Assembly (NCBI GenBank): GCA_019285715.1
Contig: CP079108.1
Location: 1,379,001 to 1,443,000, forward strand
DNA from: Sphingosinicellaceae bacterium
Lineage (GTDB): Bacteria; Pseudomonadota; Alphaproteobacteria; Sphingomonadales; Sphingomonadaceae
Direction: 5' to 3'
Length of the DNA: 64,000 bases
Part shown: in pieces, positions 18,082 to 26,829 of the stretch
Position numbering within the stretch: the first letter of the stretch is position 1
Layout: every line of letters starts with the position of its first letter
Notes under the pieces: model-generated
What the model saw: only the letters and a program-made list of their open reading frames with translations
What the model was told of the DNA's origin: nothing
The model's database searches: none
Translations under genes and position numbers: made by a program

Positions 18082-18567
18082 ATGACCAATGACCTCAACG
18101 ACCTGACCGCTTACGTGCAGTCCCTCACGGCTGCCCTGAATGAGACAAGCGCGGATGTGGCGCTGCTTACCCGCTTGAAGGATGCCGAGACGAACGCAGC
18201 CCGGCTGTCTATCGAACTCGGGGACGCTCAGGATAAGCTCGCCGCTGCCATGGCCGATAAGGTTTTGGCGGATCGTAGGGCTGTGTTCGCCCGCTTCCGG
18301 GACATCATCATCACTGTGGCTCATGGCAGCAACTCCAACGGCTCAGCCTTGGCCGCTGCCTACAACATCACTTACGAAGCGCTGACCTACGACCACACTA
18401 TCCATGACAGCGTGTTCATGGACCACAGCGTTGAGGGCTTCGCTGCCCTGCCGGGAGAAGTCTATGAATACCTGATGAGCGAGAAGCCCCATGTCCTCCC
18501 CCCATCATCCTGGCCCTCGCTCCCGGCGATCCTCAGAAGGCTATGGACGTCTACCATATCGGCATGA
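18082..18567 (+). CDS. Hypothetical coiled-coil protein; real C-terminus probably reached by a -1 frameshift, ending at 18590
   Basis: The N-terminal 65 residues form a likely coiled coil (LTAYVQSLTAALNETSADV, LSIELGDAQDKLAAAMADK); the rest is unrecognised. At 18498-18504 the frame crosses C CCC CCA, a slippery heptamer at a C6 run. Unshifted translation continues with a low-complexity tail (PSSWPSLPAILRRLWTSTIS). After a -1 shift it continues as IILALAPGDPQKAMDVYHIG and stops at 18588-18590, where GTGA overlaps the next gene's start. The shifted reading (169 residues) looks far more natural. Either the shift is programmed, or one C is missing from the gene or the assembly. Confidence 0.65.
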   Translation: MTNDLNDLTAYVQSLTAALNETSADVALLTRLKDAETNAARLSIELGDAQDKLAAAMADKVLADRRAVFARFRDIIITVAHGSNSNGSALAAAYNITYEALTYDHTIHDSVFMDHSVEGFAALPGEVYEYLMSEKPHVLPPSSWPSLPAILRRLWTSTISA

Positions 18568-18586
18568 AGCGCGGGTATCTCACCCA

Positions 18587-19174
18587 GTGAGCGGAGCCGC
18601 TAAGCGGAAGGGTTCTCAGCAGCGGTTTGACCTTAAGATGATGCGGAAGTTTGTCCCCGTGGCTGACCGGGACCCGCTGGACCTTGGCATCATCCACCCA
18701 GCCCCGGCCTATGACACGGCTAATCGCGTTGGCTGGGTAGCCTATAAGATCTTCCCCGACACGCTAGAGGACCTTGGCAGTAGGCTTGGCATCCATGCTG
18801 AGGCTGGCATCATTGATACCCTGTGGTCCCCAGTATCGCGATGGCTATTGAAGTCCTATGGCACTGACCAGCTAAGCAACCCGTATGACGTTGCTAGCCT
18901 CGCTGTCCGCCTATGTATGTTCCATGATCGTAAGCGTCTTGGTTTCCCCGTCTATCCGGACAATGCCATAAGGTTTGCACTGGACGACCTCACAGAGGAC
19001 AATCGACAAGAAGCCCTACGTGTAGCCGCTGAGACTATCGTAGACTGCCAACGCGCCGGTATGCACGAACCTACTGCTGGCGACATCAAACACACCTATC
19101 AGCTAGTCACGAACATGGTCATTCATCTGGCCACCCTAGATATAACAAAGGAGACTGCGGCATGTCCGCTCTAA
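18587..19174 (+). CDS. Hypothetical protein of the integrated element
   Basis: This 195-residue soluble protein has no recognised domain. Segments such as PAYDTANRVGWVAYKIFPDT and YDVASLAVRLCMFHDRKRLG look like a compact helical fold. I prefer the GTG at 18587, which forms a 4-bp GTGA overlap with the frameshifted end of the previous gene. The frame is open back to 18491, but that part overlaps the previous gene and reads as arginine-serine-proline-rich shadow sequence. It overlaps the next gene by 13 bp, so the four genes are probably co-translated. Confidence 0.6.
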   Translation: MSGAAKRKGSQQRFDLKMMRKFVPVADRDPLDLGIIHPAPAYDTANRVGWVAYKIFPDTLEDLGSRLGIHAEAGIIDTLWSPVSRWLLKSYGTDQLSNPYDVASLAVRLCMFHDRKRLGFPVYPDNAIRFALDDLTEDNRQEALRVAAETIVDCQRAGMHEPTAGDIKHTYQLVTNMVIHLATLDITKETAACPL

Positions 19175-19716
19175 GTCATAAACACCGTATCACTGTTAAT
19201 GCAGCACTCGCCACTATCCATGCCAGCGGGGGAGATGCCTCGTTCGTCACCCGTACCGCTCGTACTCACATGGCTAGCGGGCATGACCCTAGGAAAGCCT
19301 ACGAACTGGCGCTGAATAGTTTCGCCGCATCCACCCCGGCCCTTAGCGGTACGTTGCAGCGGATCACCCGGCTAGTGCTGGCCAGCGATGCGGCGACCCT
19401 AGCCAAGTACGACACGGCCTTGCACCACTACAATGCGACCGGGGACGAAAGCGGGCTGAACGCGCTTACCCCTATGATCGAGGCGGACATGGATGCGCTG
19501 GACGTGCGGGAGGATGCCAAGGGGGAAGCGGAGGCTAACCCCGCTGCTACCCCCGCCGCTGCACCTGTAGTTGAACAGCCCCGCTCGTTCACTAATCCAG
19601 CCCAGTCCGGGGGAGCGGGCTTCCGTCCCTCGAAGTCCGGGGAGGCACTGGCTTGCCAGACAGGGGTGCCGCTGAGCTACACCGGGCCAGCCATCGACAT
19701 GCCCCCGTCGTCTTAG
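19162..19716 (+). CDS. Hypothetical protein of the integrated element
   Basis: 184 residues. The N-terminal two-thirds is helical (VNAALATIHASGGDASFVTR, GTLQRITRLVLASDAATLA). The C-terminal third is alanine/proline-rich and likely disordered (EANPAATPAAAPVVEQP). A strong AAGGAGA site precedes the ATG at 19162, which lies within the end of the previous gene. It is the last gene of the cluster; no function can be assigned. Confidence 0.65.
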   Translation: MSALSHKHRITVNAALATIHASGGDASFVTRTARTHMASGHDPRKAYELALNSFAASTPALSGTLQRITRLVLASDAATLAKYDTALHHYNATGDESGLNALTPMIEADMDALDVREDAKGEAEANPAATPAAAPVVEQPRSFTNPAQSGGAGFRPSKSGEALACQTGVPLSYTGPAIDMPPSS

Positions 19717-20157
19717 GGCGGCATACCGGGGAGCGACAGGGAGGCCCGCTGAGTGCCATCCTTTGGCGAGTGGCATAATCTCCCCCGCTAACTCACGAAC
19801 GCGCTGTACGGCCCCTCTGAGCCTGCCGCGCTGCCAACCCTCTACCAACATTCAACCAATGGAAACCCTAATGTCGTACTTGACGGCCAGTATTCGACGT
19901 ACTGATATATATATAAGCATCAAGCACGTAACTAGACTGCACGTAGGGCTATTGCTATTACAGGCTCAGCCCTTGACCTCGCTAACTACTGCGCTGAGCT
20001 TTTCATAGGTACAGCCGGTGCGGTTACGGTTATCCCCGTGGACAGCGATGACTATGCGACTGTAAGCTTCACCACGCATCGAGTTGGATACTTACGGCTA
20101 CAGTGCCGACGTGTTACCGTTTGCCCGGCCGGAACCACCGCGCTCTATCAGTAAGGT
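19717..20157. other. Non-coding stretch between convergent parts of the element
   Basis: I see no convincing gene, RNA or clear terminator in these 441 bases. There is one TA-alternating run (gatatatatataag near 19904). Short open frames here lack ribosome sites and natural-looking sequence. Confidence 0.4.
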
Positions 20158-20493
20158 TTATTGGTCTGGTTTCTTGCTTAGTTGCGCAAGCAGTTCCAGC
20201 GCAACCATTGCAATGCTGTCCAGTGGTCGATCAACGCAGCGCTTGTCGATCCATGCCAACGCTCCTTCCACGTCGGCGCTCGATGCTATGGTGCCGCTGG
20301 ATACCATGCTCGCGCCGGTCAAAAAGCCAGAAACCCACCCAACCTCCATCAACCTATAGGTCTGATTACTGGCGTCTGCGGTCCACTTACCGCAGGAGTT
20401 ATTCGCTGGGCCGAACACCCGCACAGCTAGAGCCGGTGCTGCGAACATCAGCGAGGCGACAATACAAGCAGTTGTCTTCGCTAATAGCCGCAT
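20158..20493 (-). CDS. Secreted/periplasmic small protein, Rap1a/HdeA-like (tentative)
   Basis: This 111-residue protein has a clean signal peptide (MRLLAKTTACIVASLMFAAPALA). The mature part contains SCGKWTA, VGWVSGFLTGAS and AWIDKRCVDRPLDSIAMVA. The two cysteines and the W..GF..GA / W.D..C...P...I..A spacing recall Rap1a/Tai immunity-type or HdeA-like periplasmic proteins. The match is by eye only. It lies just downstream of the integrase gene on the same strand. A role in protecting the host cell or excluding related elements would be speculative. Confidence 0.6.
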   Translation of the reverse strand: MRLLAKTTACIVASLMFAAPALAVRVFGPANNSCGKWTADASNQTYRLMEVGWVSGFLTGASMVSSGTIASSADVEGALAWIDKRCVDRPLDSIAMVALELLAQLSKKPDQ

Positions 20494-20539
20494 CTACCAT
20501 AACCCTTGTTCTCTGAATAAGATTATCTAAAACGACCAA

Positions 20540-21979
20540 CTACGCATAATGGCTGAGCGGAAGCGGATCGAACCGGGGGACCTTGTACTTAGCCATCCCC
20601 TCAACAAGAGGATGGAGCGGGTAAGACAAGCCGCCGTAGTCATCTGCTACGTTGCCAGTATCATGGCCGGTAATCTCATTCTGCACATCTGGTGCAAGCT
20701 GGGAGTACCGGGCATTTTCCTTGAAAGTATGCCGGAAGCTGTGGAATACGATGCGCTTATCTGTAACAAGACAAACCTTACGAAGATAGCCGCCGTACCA
20801 CTTAGACCAGTTCGCTGTGATTGTATCGAAGCGGTCCCCCTTTAGCCCCGGAAACAATCTCGCCTGTCCATTGGCCCTAGCGTCCGCAGCAAACTTGAGG
20901 AAGCCAAGGCGCACAAGCTCGGAGTGTACCGGAATACGGCGCTCACTACTCAGTGTCTTTAATCGCAGACCAGCCGCGCTATCGGATACTAGGCGGATCA
21001 CCCACGCCATCTGTTCCGTGTCGTTATCGCCAACGTAGCTTTCCTCTACCACGTCAACCGGTCGAAGCTGGCCCAGTTCGTTCAGCCTCGCTCCCGTGTA
21101 CAGCCCTAGGATTGGCAGCCAGTAAGCCGCTTCTCCCTTGCCACCCTCAGGGCGCGCACCGTCCTTGTAGACAGGGCTACCGAACACAGCCGCAAGCGCC
21201 TTGGCGTCGTATGAGGTACGAGCATCCTTCGCCAACCGCTTGCTTGCCAGTCGTATCCCTGCGGACGGATCATGCGGGATCATGGCGTTAGCGACGGCGT
21301 AGCGCAGCACGATACGCAGACGGTTCAACCTCCCGTTCGCCGTAGCCGGATGCTGCTGCTTGGCTACCATGTCATCCTTGAAGGCGATGACGTGCTGCTT
21401 GGTGACGGCAGTGACGGGAAGCACCCCGACTACCGCATAGAAATCCTCGACGGTCTTACCCGTAGTCTCGATTATCTTTAGGCTGGGCTTAATCTCACCG
21501 GCCCACTTGTCCACAATGGCAGGGAGTAGCAGCCCGACCACCGCAGCATTGCGCTCAGCCTTTGCCAGCCGCTTAGCCTCCGCCCTTTCCTCAGCCAGAA
21601 CCGCTAGCCGCCACTCGATACCCTCAGCGACCCGCTGGGCTAATGGATCTTCCTCGTCACTGTCGCTGGGCTGCTCAATCTGCTCGCGCTCATAGTCCTC
21701 CCACGCTGCCTTTAACCGTGCCGCCACCTGAGGGGAGCGAGGGGTTCTCGGCTCCGACGCTTCCGGCCCGGCTGCTGTGCCAAGGGCGAGGCGCTTGATA
21801 GTGAACTCCCGGTCCAGCTTGACCCATTCGAGCGCGTGTAGCTGCCTTGCAGAGGAAGGGTCCGCCGTCTTGAGGGCGCGGACTATCTCCCGCTTACCGC
21901 CGTAGCTGGGCCGCAAGTCTGTCGGGATTACCCGGCGTGTAGAGTACCGTCCGTCGCGTCTGATTAGGCCCGTTGGCAT
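20540..21979 (-). CDS. int: Tyrosine-type integrase of the element
   Basis: This 479-residue phage-type integrase has an N-terminal DUF6538-like segment (MPTGLIRRDGRYSTRRVIP), a SAM-like core-binding domain and a C-terminal catalytic domain. The active-site residues are Arg in YTGARLNELGQL, Lys in RLKTLSSERRIPVH, HSFRHTF, GHDTGN and the nucleophile Tyr in VADDYGG. It would integrate and excise the element at tRNA-Ser. I chose the ATG at 21979 (GGAGCGGGA upstream, usual family start). The frame is open to 22066, close to the tRNA end. Confidence 0.93.
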   Translation of the reverse strand: MPTGLIRRDGRYSTRRVIPTDLRPSYGGKREIVRALKTADPSSARQLHALEWVKLDREFTIKRLALGTAAGPEASEPRTPRSPQVAARLKAAWEDYEREQIEQPSDSDEEDPLAQRVAEGIEWRLAVLAEERAEAKRLAKAERNAAVVGLLLPAIVDKWAGEIKPSLKIIETTGKTVEDFYAVVGVLPVTAVTKQHVIAFKDDMVAKQQHPATANGRLNRLRIVLRYAVANAMIPHDPSAGIRLASKRLAKDARTSYDAKALAAVFGSPVYKDGARPEGGKGEAAYWLPILGLYTGARLNELGQLRPVDVVEESYVGDNDTEQMAWVIRLVSDSAAGLRLKTLSSERRIPVHSELVRLGFLKFAADARANGQARLFPGLKGDRFDTITANWSKWYGGYLRKVCLVTDKRIVFHSFRHTFKENARYSQLAPDVQNEITGHDTGNVADDYGGLSYPLHPLVEGMAKYKVPRFDPLPLSHYA

Positions 21980-22084
21980 GTCGTCCCGCTCCGCTCCAAG
22001 TGTAGCAGACACAGGGCACATTGCCTTTCTAAGCCATTGAAAGGGCGGGATTACTTGGCTTTTCAAAGCCTTGTAACACCGCCC

Positions 22085-22098
22085 CGGAGTCGGAGGGA
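22085..22098. repeat. Right attachment repeat, inside tRNA-Ser 3' end
   Basis: cggagtcggaggga, identical to 14477-14490. It covers the discriminator base, the 3' acceptor strand and the start of the T-arm of tRNA-Ser, the usual target of tyrosine integrases. Confidence 0.85.
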
Positions 22099-22173
22099 TT
22101 CGAACCCTCGGATCCGGTTACCCAGATCGGCAGTTTAGCAAACTACTGGTTTCAGCCACTCACCCACGACTCC
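22085..22173 (-). tRNA. tRNA-Ser(GCT)
   Basis: On the minus strand the acceptor GGAGTCG pairs with CGACTCC, followed by G73. The anticodon loop in CAGTAGTTTGCTAAACTG gives GCT, and the long variable arm and GTTCGAATC T-loop are class II. The encoded bases after G73 are GGGC rather than CCA, because the integrated element replaced the original 3' flank. CCA would have to be added enzymatically. Confidence 0.95.
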
Positions 22174-22242
22174 CGGCGCGGAGCGGGGGCTATGCCGCAG
22201 CCGTCGCGACGGGTCAACGCTCGTTTGGACAATGCCGTGCGC

Positions 22243-23544
22243 TTATCGACCGACGCTGGTGTAGGTGAAGCCCCGCGCGCGCACCTCCTCGGGGCGGTAG
22301 ACGTTGCGCAGGTCGACGATCGCGGGGTTCGCCATCACGGCGTTCATGCGGTCGAGGTCGAGGGCGCGGAAGGCGTCCCACTCGGTGACCAGCACCGCGA
22401 CTTCGGCCCCGGCAGCGGCGTCGTAGGCGTTGTCGGCATAGTGGACGTCCTTGAGCACCAGCTTGGCCTGCTCGGTGCCTTCGGGGTCGTAGGCGCGGAT
22501 CACGGCACCGGCGTCCTGGAGCGCCTGGATAATCGCGATAGCGGGGCTATCCCGCATATCGTCGGTGTTCGGCTTGAAGGTCAGGCCCAGTATCGCGACG
22601 GTCTTGCCGCGCACGTCGCCACCGGCGGCGGTGATGACCTTCTTGGCCATCGCGCGCTTGCGGATGTCGTTGACGTTGGCGACCGCCTCGACGATCCGCA
22701 CCGGCGTGCCGAAGTCCTGCGCGGTCTTGATCAGCGCCAATGTGTCCTTGGGGAAGCAGCTGCCGCCATAGCCCGGGCCCGCGTGAAGGAACTTGGACCC
22801 GATACGGTTGTCGAGGCCGATGCCACGCGCCACGTCCTGGACGTTCGCTCCGACCGCCTCGCACAGGTCGGCGATCTCGTTGATGAAGGTGATCTTGGTC
22901 GCGAGGAACGCGTTGGCAGCGTACTTGATCAACTCCGCGGTACGGCGCGCGGTGAACAGCAGCGGCGAGTGGTTGAGGAACAGCGGGCGGTACAGCTCGG
23001 TCATCACGGCGCGGGCGCGCTCGTCGTCCGTGCCGATGACGATGCGGTCGGGGCGCTTGAAGTCCTGGATCGCGGCGCCTTCACGCAGGAACTCGGGGTT
23101 CGAGACGACGGCAAAGTCGGCATTGGGATTGGCTTCGCGGATGATGCGTTCGACCTCGTCGCCGGTGCCGACCGGGACCGTCGATTTGGTGACGATGACG
23201 GTGTAGCGCGTCATCGCCCGCGCGATGTCCTTGGCTGCGGCGTGCACATAGCTGAGGTCGGCGTGACCGTCGCCGCGCCGCGATGGGGTGCCGACCGCGA
23301 TGAACACCGCGTCCGCCTTGGCGATGCCCTCCGTCAGGTTGGTGGTGAAGGTAAGGCGGCCGGCGCGGGCGTTGCCGTTGACCAACTCCGCCAGCCCGGG
23401 CTCGTAGATCGGCATGACGCCGGCGTTGAGGGCATCGATCTTGGACGGGTCGAGGTCGACGCAGCAGACATCGTGGCCGAAGTCGGCAAAGCACGCCCCC
23501 GACACCAGACCGACATAACCCGCACCGATCATCGCCACTTGCAT
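22243..23544 (-). CDS. ugd: UDP-glucose 6-dehydrogenase
   Basis: 433 residues of the UDP-glucose/GDP-mannose dehydrogenase family. It has an N-terminal Rossmann NAD site (MQVAMIGAGYVGLVSGACFA), a central helical domain and the catalytic cysteine in GYGGSCFPKDTLAL. Also visible are KSTVPVGTG, NPEFLREG and the C-terminal UDP-binding domain with GLTFKPNTDDMRDSPA. It oxidises UDP-glucose to UDP-glucuronate for envelope or exopolysaccharide sugars. An AAGGAATC site precedes the ATG at 23544. It stands alone next to tRNA-Ser. Confidence 0.95.
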   Translation of the reverse strand: MQVAMIGAGYVGLVSGACFADFGHDVCCVDLDPSKIDALNAGVMPIYEPGLAELVNGNARAGRLTFTTNLTEGIAKADAVFIAVGTPSRRGDGHADLSYVHAAAKDIARAMTRYTVIVTKSTVPVGTGDEVERIIREANPNADFAVVSNPEFLREGAAIQDFKRPDRIVIGTDDERARAVMTELYRPLFLNHSPLLFTARRTAELIKYAANAFLATKITFINEIADLCEAVGANVQDVARGIGLDNRIGSKFLHAGPGYGGSCFPKDTLALIKTAQDFGTPVRIVEAVANVNDIRKRAMAKKVITAAGGDVRGKTVAILGLTFKPNTDDMRDSPAIAIIQALQDAGAVIRAYDPEGTEQAKLVLKDVHYADNAYDAAAGAEVAVLVTEWDAFRALDLDRMNAVMANPAIVDLRNVYRPEEVRARGFTYTSVGR

Positions 23545-23681
23545 GCTGATTGATTCCTTGCTCGACGTATTGAGGCTCGACCGTGCCGGGGGTTACAGGC
23601 TGCGGTGCGGTGTGGGAAGGTTGGACATCACCGGTTCAGCCCGATTATTGGCTGATGCATGATCCTGTTCGGAGAAGCTTG

Positions 23682-24287
23682 ATGCGTCTAGCCCTTGCCC
23701 TTGCGGTCCCCCTGGCGCTTCTCGCCGGATGCAGCGATCCCGAGCGTGCGGCGCGACCGACCAGCGTCGCCGCGGCACCGGCCAATGCCCCTATCGGATC
23801 GAGCCCGACCTACGCCCAGCCGGACGTGCTGTCGGCAGCCGAGGACGTCTTCGGGCGCGGTGCCAAGGGCTTGGCGGAGATCATCCAGCGTACCTTCCGG
23901 GAGCGCGGCGAACCTAACGGCTACATCGTCGGGCGCGAGGCGGGCGGTGCCTTCATCGTCGGGCTGCGCTATGGCAGCGGTACCCTGTTCCACAAGGTCG
24001 AGGGCCAGCTGCCGGTGTTCTGGACCGGGCCATCGGTCGGCTTCGACGCGGGCGCGGACGCGTCGCGGACTTTCATCCTCGTCTACAACCTCAACAACAC
24101 CGAGGACCTGTACAAGCGCTACCCCGCCGCCGAGGGCAAGGCGTACTTCGTCGGGGGCTTCGGGGCGAACTACCTGCAGCGCGACGACGTCGTGCTGGTG
24201 CCGATCAAGCTGGGCGTCGGGCTGCGCCTCGGGATCAGCGCGGGCTATTTGAACTTCACGCATGAGCTGAAGAAGGTGCCGCTGTGA
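23682..24287 (+). CDS. DUF1134 (EipA-like) envelope lipoprotein
   Basis: 201 residues. A lipoprotein signal peptide ends in the lipobox LLAGCSDPE (Cys at about residue 17). The DUF1134 domain follows (AEDVFGRGAKGLAEIIQRTF, PNGYIVGREAGGAFIVGLRY, VFWTGPSVGFDAGADASRTF). Members such as EipA of Brucella and Caulobacter act in the periplasm and support cell-envelope integrity. I chose the ATG at 23682, with GGAGAAG upstream, because it starts the signal peptide. Most known members have an ordinary signal peptide, so the lipobox is a small variation. Confidence 0.85.
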   Translation: MRLALALAVPLALLAGCSDPERAARPTSVAAAPANAPIGSSPTYAQPDVLSAAEDVFGRGAKGLAEIIQRTFRERGEPNGYIVGREAGGAFIVGLRYGSGTLFHKVEGQLPVFWTGPSVGFDAGADASRTFILVYNLNNTEDLYKRYPAAEGKAYFVGGFGANYLQRDDVVLVPIKLGVGLRLGISAGYLNFTHELKKVPL

Positions 24288-24346
24288 CGTTGGTTCACCT
24301 CTAGCGGCGTCGGAATGGTAGCATTTGGACGCCTAGACGCGTTTTA

Positions 24347-25315
24347 TCATACCATTTTCGGCCACGTCAGCACCGTCGCGACCCACGGCAGCGCCGATGT
24401 CAGTTGCTCCCGGCAGGTGGTCTGGAGCGTCGCGGCGGCCATCATCGCGATGTCGTTAGGCAGGCTGCCGAACTCGCCGCGGCGCACGAGCAGCTGGACC
24501 TGACGCCGGAACTGCGCCTTGCCCATCGGCATGACCCGGAGCCGCGGCAGCAGCTCCATGTGGCTGGCGAGGCACAGCGGCGTGGTGATGCTCCAGCCCA
24601 CCCCGGCCGCGACCGCCGACAATTGCTGCATCGTCGAATCGACCTCGATGACGTTGGCGAGGCGCAAGCGCATGCGCGTCACCTGGCGCTCGATGGTCTG
24701 GCCCATCGCGGAGAGCAGCGAATAGCGGATGAAGGGCAGGGACGCGGCCAGCGCCTCGATCGGCTCGAGATCGCCAGGATGTTCGGCCGGCGCGACCAGC
24801 ACGAACTCCTCGGTCATGATCGGAAAATGCTCGATCTCGGGGACGTCCTCGAGCTGGCTGCTGCCGGTGATCAGCATGTCGAGCTTGCGGGCGAGGAACT
24901 CGTGGTGCTGGAGCAGCGAGATGCCCGACCGCAGTTGCCAGCGGACGGCGCGGTCGCCCATCGTCTGAAGGAGCGGGGCGGTGAGGTGGTTGGCGATGCT
25001 TTCGGCCATCGCCAGCGTCACGCACTCGGCCGGCCGCTCGCCGCCGTCGCGGACTTCGCGGGCCAGCGCCTTGGCATCGGCGATCAGCTGCGAGCCGTCG
25101 CGGAGCAGCAGCTTGCCGCTCGGGGTCAGCGCCATCGGCCGCATGCCCCGGTCGAACAGCCGCACGCCGAGCGCCGCCTCCAGCTTGGAGATCGTCTGCG
25201 AGACCGCCGACTGAGTCGTGCCGAGGTGCTGCGCGGTCTGCGTCATGCCGCCGAACTCGGCGGTCAGCATGAACACCTCGACCGAGTTGAGATCGAATCC
25301 CGAGGGCAGCTTCAT
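24347..25315 (-). CDS. LysR-family transcriptional regulator
   Basis: 322 residues. The N-terminal winged HTH (FMLTAEFGGMTQTAQHLGTT, QSAVSQTISKLEAALGVRLF) is followed by a periplasmic-binding-like effector domain (LRSGISLLQHHEFLARKLDM). It is divergent from the L-serine dehydratase gene across 129 bp, so it most likely controls that gene. Effector unknown; serine or glycine would fit the neighbourhood. The ATG at 25315 follows CAGGGGACC; a GTG 16 codons upstream (25363) is an alternative start. Confidence 0.88.
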   Translation of the reverse strand: MKLPSGFDLNSVEVFMLTAEFGGMTQTAQHLGTTQSAVSQTISKLEAALGVRLFDRGMRPMALTPSGKLLLRDGSQLIADAKALAREVRDGGERPAECVTLAMAESIANHLTAPLLQTMGDRAVRWQLRSGISLLQHHEFLARKLDMLITGSSQLEDVPEIEHFPIMTEEFVLVAPAEHPGDLEPIEALAASLPFIRYSLLSAMGQTIERQVTRMRLRLANVIEVDSTMQQLSAVAAGVGWSITTPLCLASHMELLPRLRVMPMGKAQFRRQVQLLVRRGEFGSLPNDIAMMAAATLQTTCREQLTSALPWVATVLTWPKMV

Positions 25316-25444
25316 CGGGTCACCGGTCCCCTGCGCGCCTTCCGGCAATCGCTTCCGCTTCACCTAACCATAAGAGACGCTAATCGCCAGCCTTGCGGTT
25401 GCGGTGCAGCGCAGACCGTCTAGTCAGACTGGCGAGGGGGCGTG

Positions 25445-26821
25445 ATGATCAGTGTCACCGAGATGTTCAAGGTCGGGGTCGGGCCCTCCAGCTCGCACAC
25501 CACCGGGCCCCTGGTGGCGGCACGGCGCTTTGCCGAATACCTCGTCGCGAGCGGGCTACTGGACGGCACGGCGCGCGTCTGCTGCGACCTGTTCGGATCG
25601 CTGGCGCTGACCGGCAAGGGCCACAAGTCGGACGTCGCGCTGATCGCTGGGCTCGCCGGCGAGACCCCCCAGGACACCTCCGCGCTGCGCATCGAGCGGA
25701 TCATCGCCGACGTCGGCACGACCGGCCACCTCGCGTTGCTCGGGCATCACCTGGTGCCGTTCGATCCGGCGGTCGACATCCGTTTCCACATGCGCCGCCG
25801 CCAGCCGTTCCACTCCAACGCGATGGCGTTCGAGGCGCTGGATGCCGCCGGCTGCGTCCTGCTGCGCCGGCACTATTACTCCACCGGCGGCGGGTTCGTC
25901 GTCGACGAGGACGAGGCCGAGGGCGCAGTGCCGGTCGCGACCGGGCCGGTCCTTCCGTACGTCTTCACGACGGGTGCCGAACTGCTGTCGGTCGCGGCGA
26001 CGGCGGACCTCGGCATCGCCGACCTGATGCTGGCCAACGAGTTGGTCAGCCAACCTCTCGAAGCCATCGAAGCGAGCCTCGACAGAATCGCCGGCGCGAT
26101 GTCGGACTGCATCGATGCCGGCATCGTCGGCGGCGAAGCGACGCTGCCCGGCGGCCTCAACCTGAAGCGCCGCGCGCCCGGCCTCGCGGCGAGCATCGCC
26201 GAGCGCCACGGCCGCAACATCCTCGACGCGCTCGAGGCGCTCGACTGGATCCACGTCTGGGCGATCGCGGTCAACGAGGAGAACGCCGCCGGCGGGCGTG
26301 TCGTCACCGCGCCGACCAACGGCGCCGCGGGCATCATCCCGTCGATCATCCGCTACTACCAGACGATCTGCGGCGGCGACCGCGCCGGGGTCCGACGCTT
26401 CCTGCTGACCGCGACCGCGATCGGCGCCCTCTACCGCCGCAACGCTTCGATCTCCGGCGCCGAGGTCGGTTGCCAGGGCGAGGTCGGGGTCGCTTGCTCG
26501 ATGGCCGCCGCCGGGCTGACCGCGGCGCTCGGCGGCACCAACGCCCAGGTCGAGAACGCTGCCGAGATCGCCATGGAGCACAACCTCGGGCTGACCTGCG
26601 ACCCCGTCGGTGGGCTGGTCCAGATCCCCTGTATCGAGCGCAACGCCATCGGCGCGGCGAAGGCGGTCAACGCGTCGCGGCTGGCGATGATGGGCGACGG
26701 CTCGCACTTCGTCAGCCTCGACCAGGTCATCGAGACGATGCGCCAGACCGGGCTCGACATGCGCAGCAAGTACAAGGAAACCTCGCGCGGTGGTCTCGCG
26801 GTCAACGTCGTCGAGTGCTGA
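25445..26821 (+). CDS. sdaA: L-serine ammonia-lyase (iron-sulfur L-serine dehydratase)
   Basis: This 458-residue single-chain enzyme has the beta domain first (FKVGVGPSSSHTTGP, GKGHKSDVALIAGL) and the alpha domain after (GGRVVTAPTNGAAGIIPSII). Iron-sulfur cysteines lie in GAEVGCQGEVGVACSMAAAG and LTCDPVGGLVQIPCIERNA. It turns L-serine into pyruvate and ammonia. Placed just upstream of the betaine-to-glycine genes, it could finish that route once glycine has become serine. The ATG at 25445 is preferred to the GTG one codon earlier. Confidence 0.95.
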   Translation: MISVTEMFKVGVGPSSSHTTGPLVAARRFAEYLVASGLLDGTARVCCDLFGSLALTGKGHKSDVALIAGLAGETPQDTSALRIERIIADVGTTGHLALLGHHLVPFDPAVDIRFHMRRRQPFHSNAMAFEALDAAGCVLLRRHYYSTGGGFVVDEDEAEGAVPVATGPVLPYVFTTGAELLSVAATADLGIADLMLANELVSQPLEAIEASLDRIAGAMSDCIDAGIVGGEATLPGGLNLKRRAPGLAASIAERHGRNILDALEALDWIHVWAIAVNEENAAGGRVVTAPTNGAAGIIPSIIRYYQTICGGDRAGVRRFLLTATAIGALYRRNASISGAEVGCQGEVGVACSMAAAGLTAALGGTNAQVENAAEIAMEHNLGLTCDPVGGLVQIPCIERNAIGAAKAVNASRLAMMGDGSHFVSLDQVIETMRQTGLDMRSKYKETSRGGLAVNVVEC

Positions 26822-26829
26822 GGGGGAAT

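Larger units (their letters stand above)
14477..22098. mobile_element. Integrated element in tRNA-Ser(GCT), about 7.6 kb
   Basis: It is bounded by a 14-bp direct repeat and has a tyrosine integrase next to the tRNA end. It carries its own serine recombinase, a HEPN-motif protein, four short unknown genes, a periplasmic protein and about 1 kb of non-coding DNA with inverted repeats. The sequence is less GC-rich than the flanks and unusually full of CTAG. No capsid, portal, terminase, conjugation or partition genes are recognised. It fits a small satellite-like or accessory integrative element better than a prophage. Confidence 0.85.

Noticed and set aside
14477-22098. Calling the element a prophage
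   Set aside because: No terminase, portal, capsid, tail or lysis gene is recognisable in its 7.6 kb.
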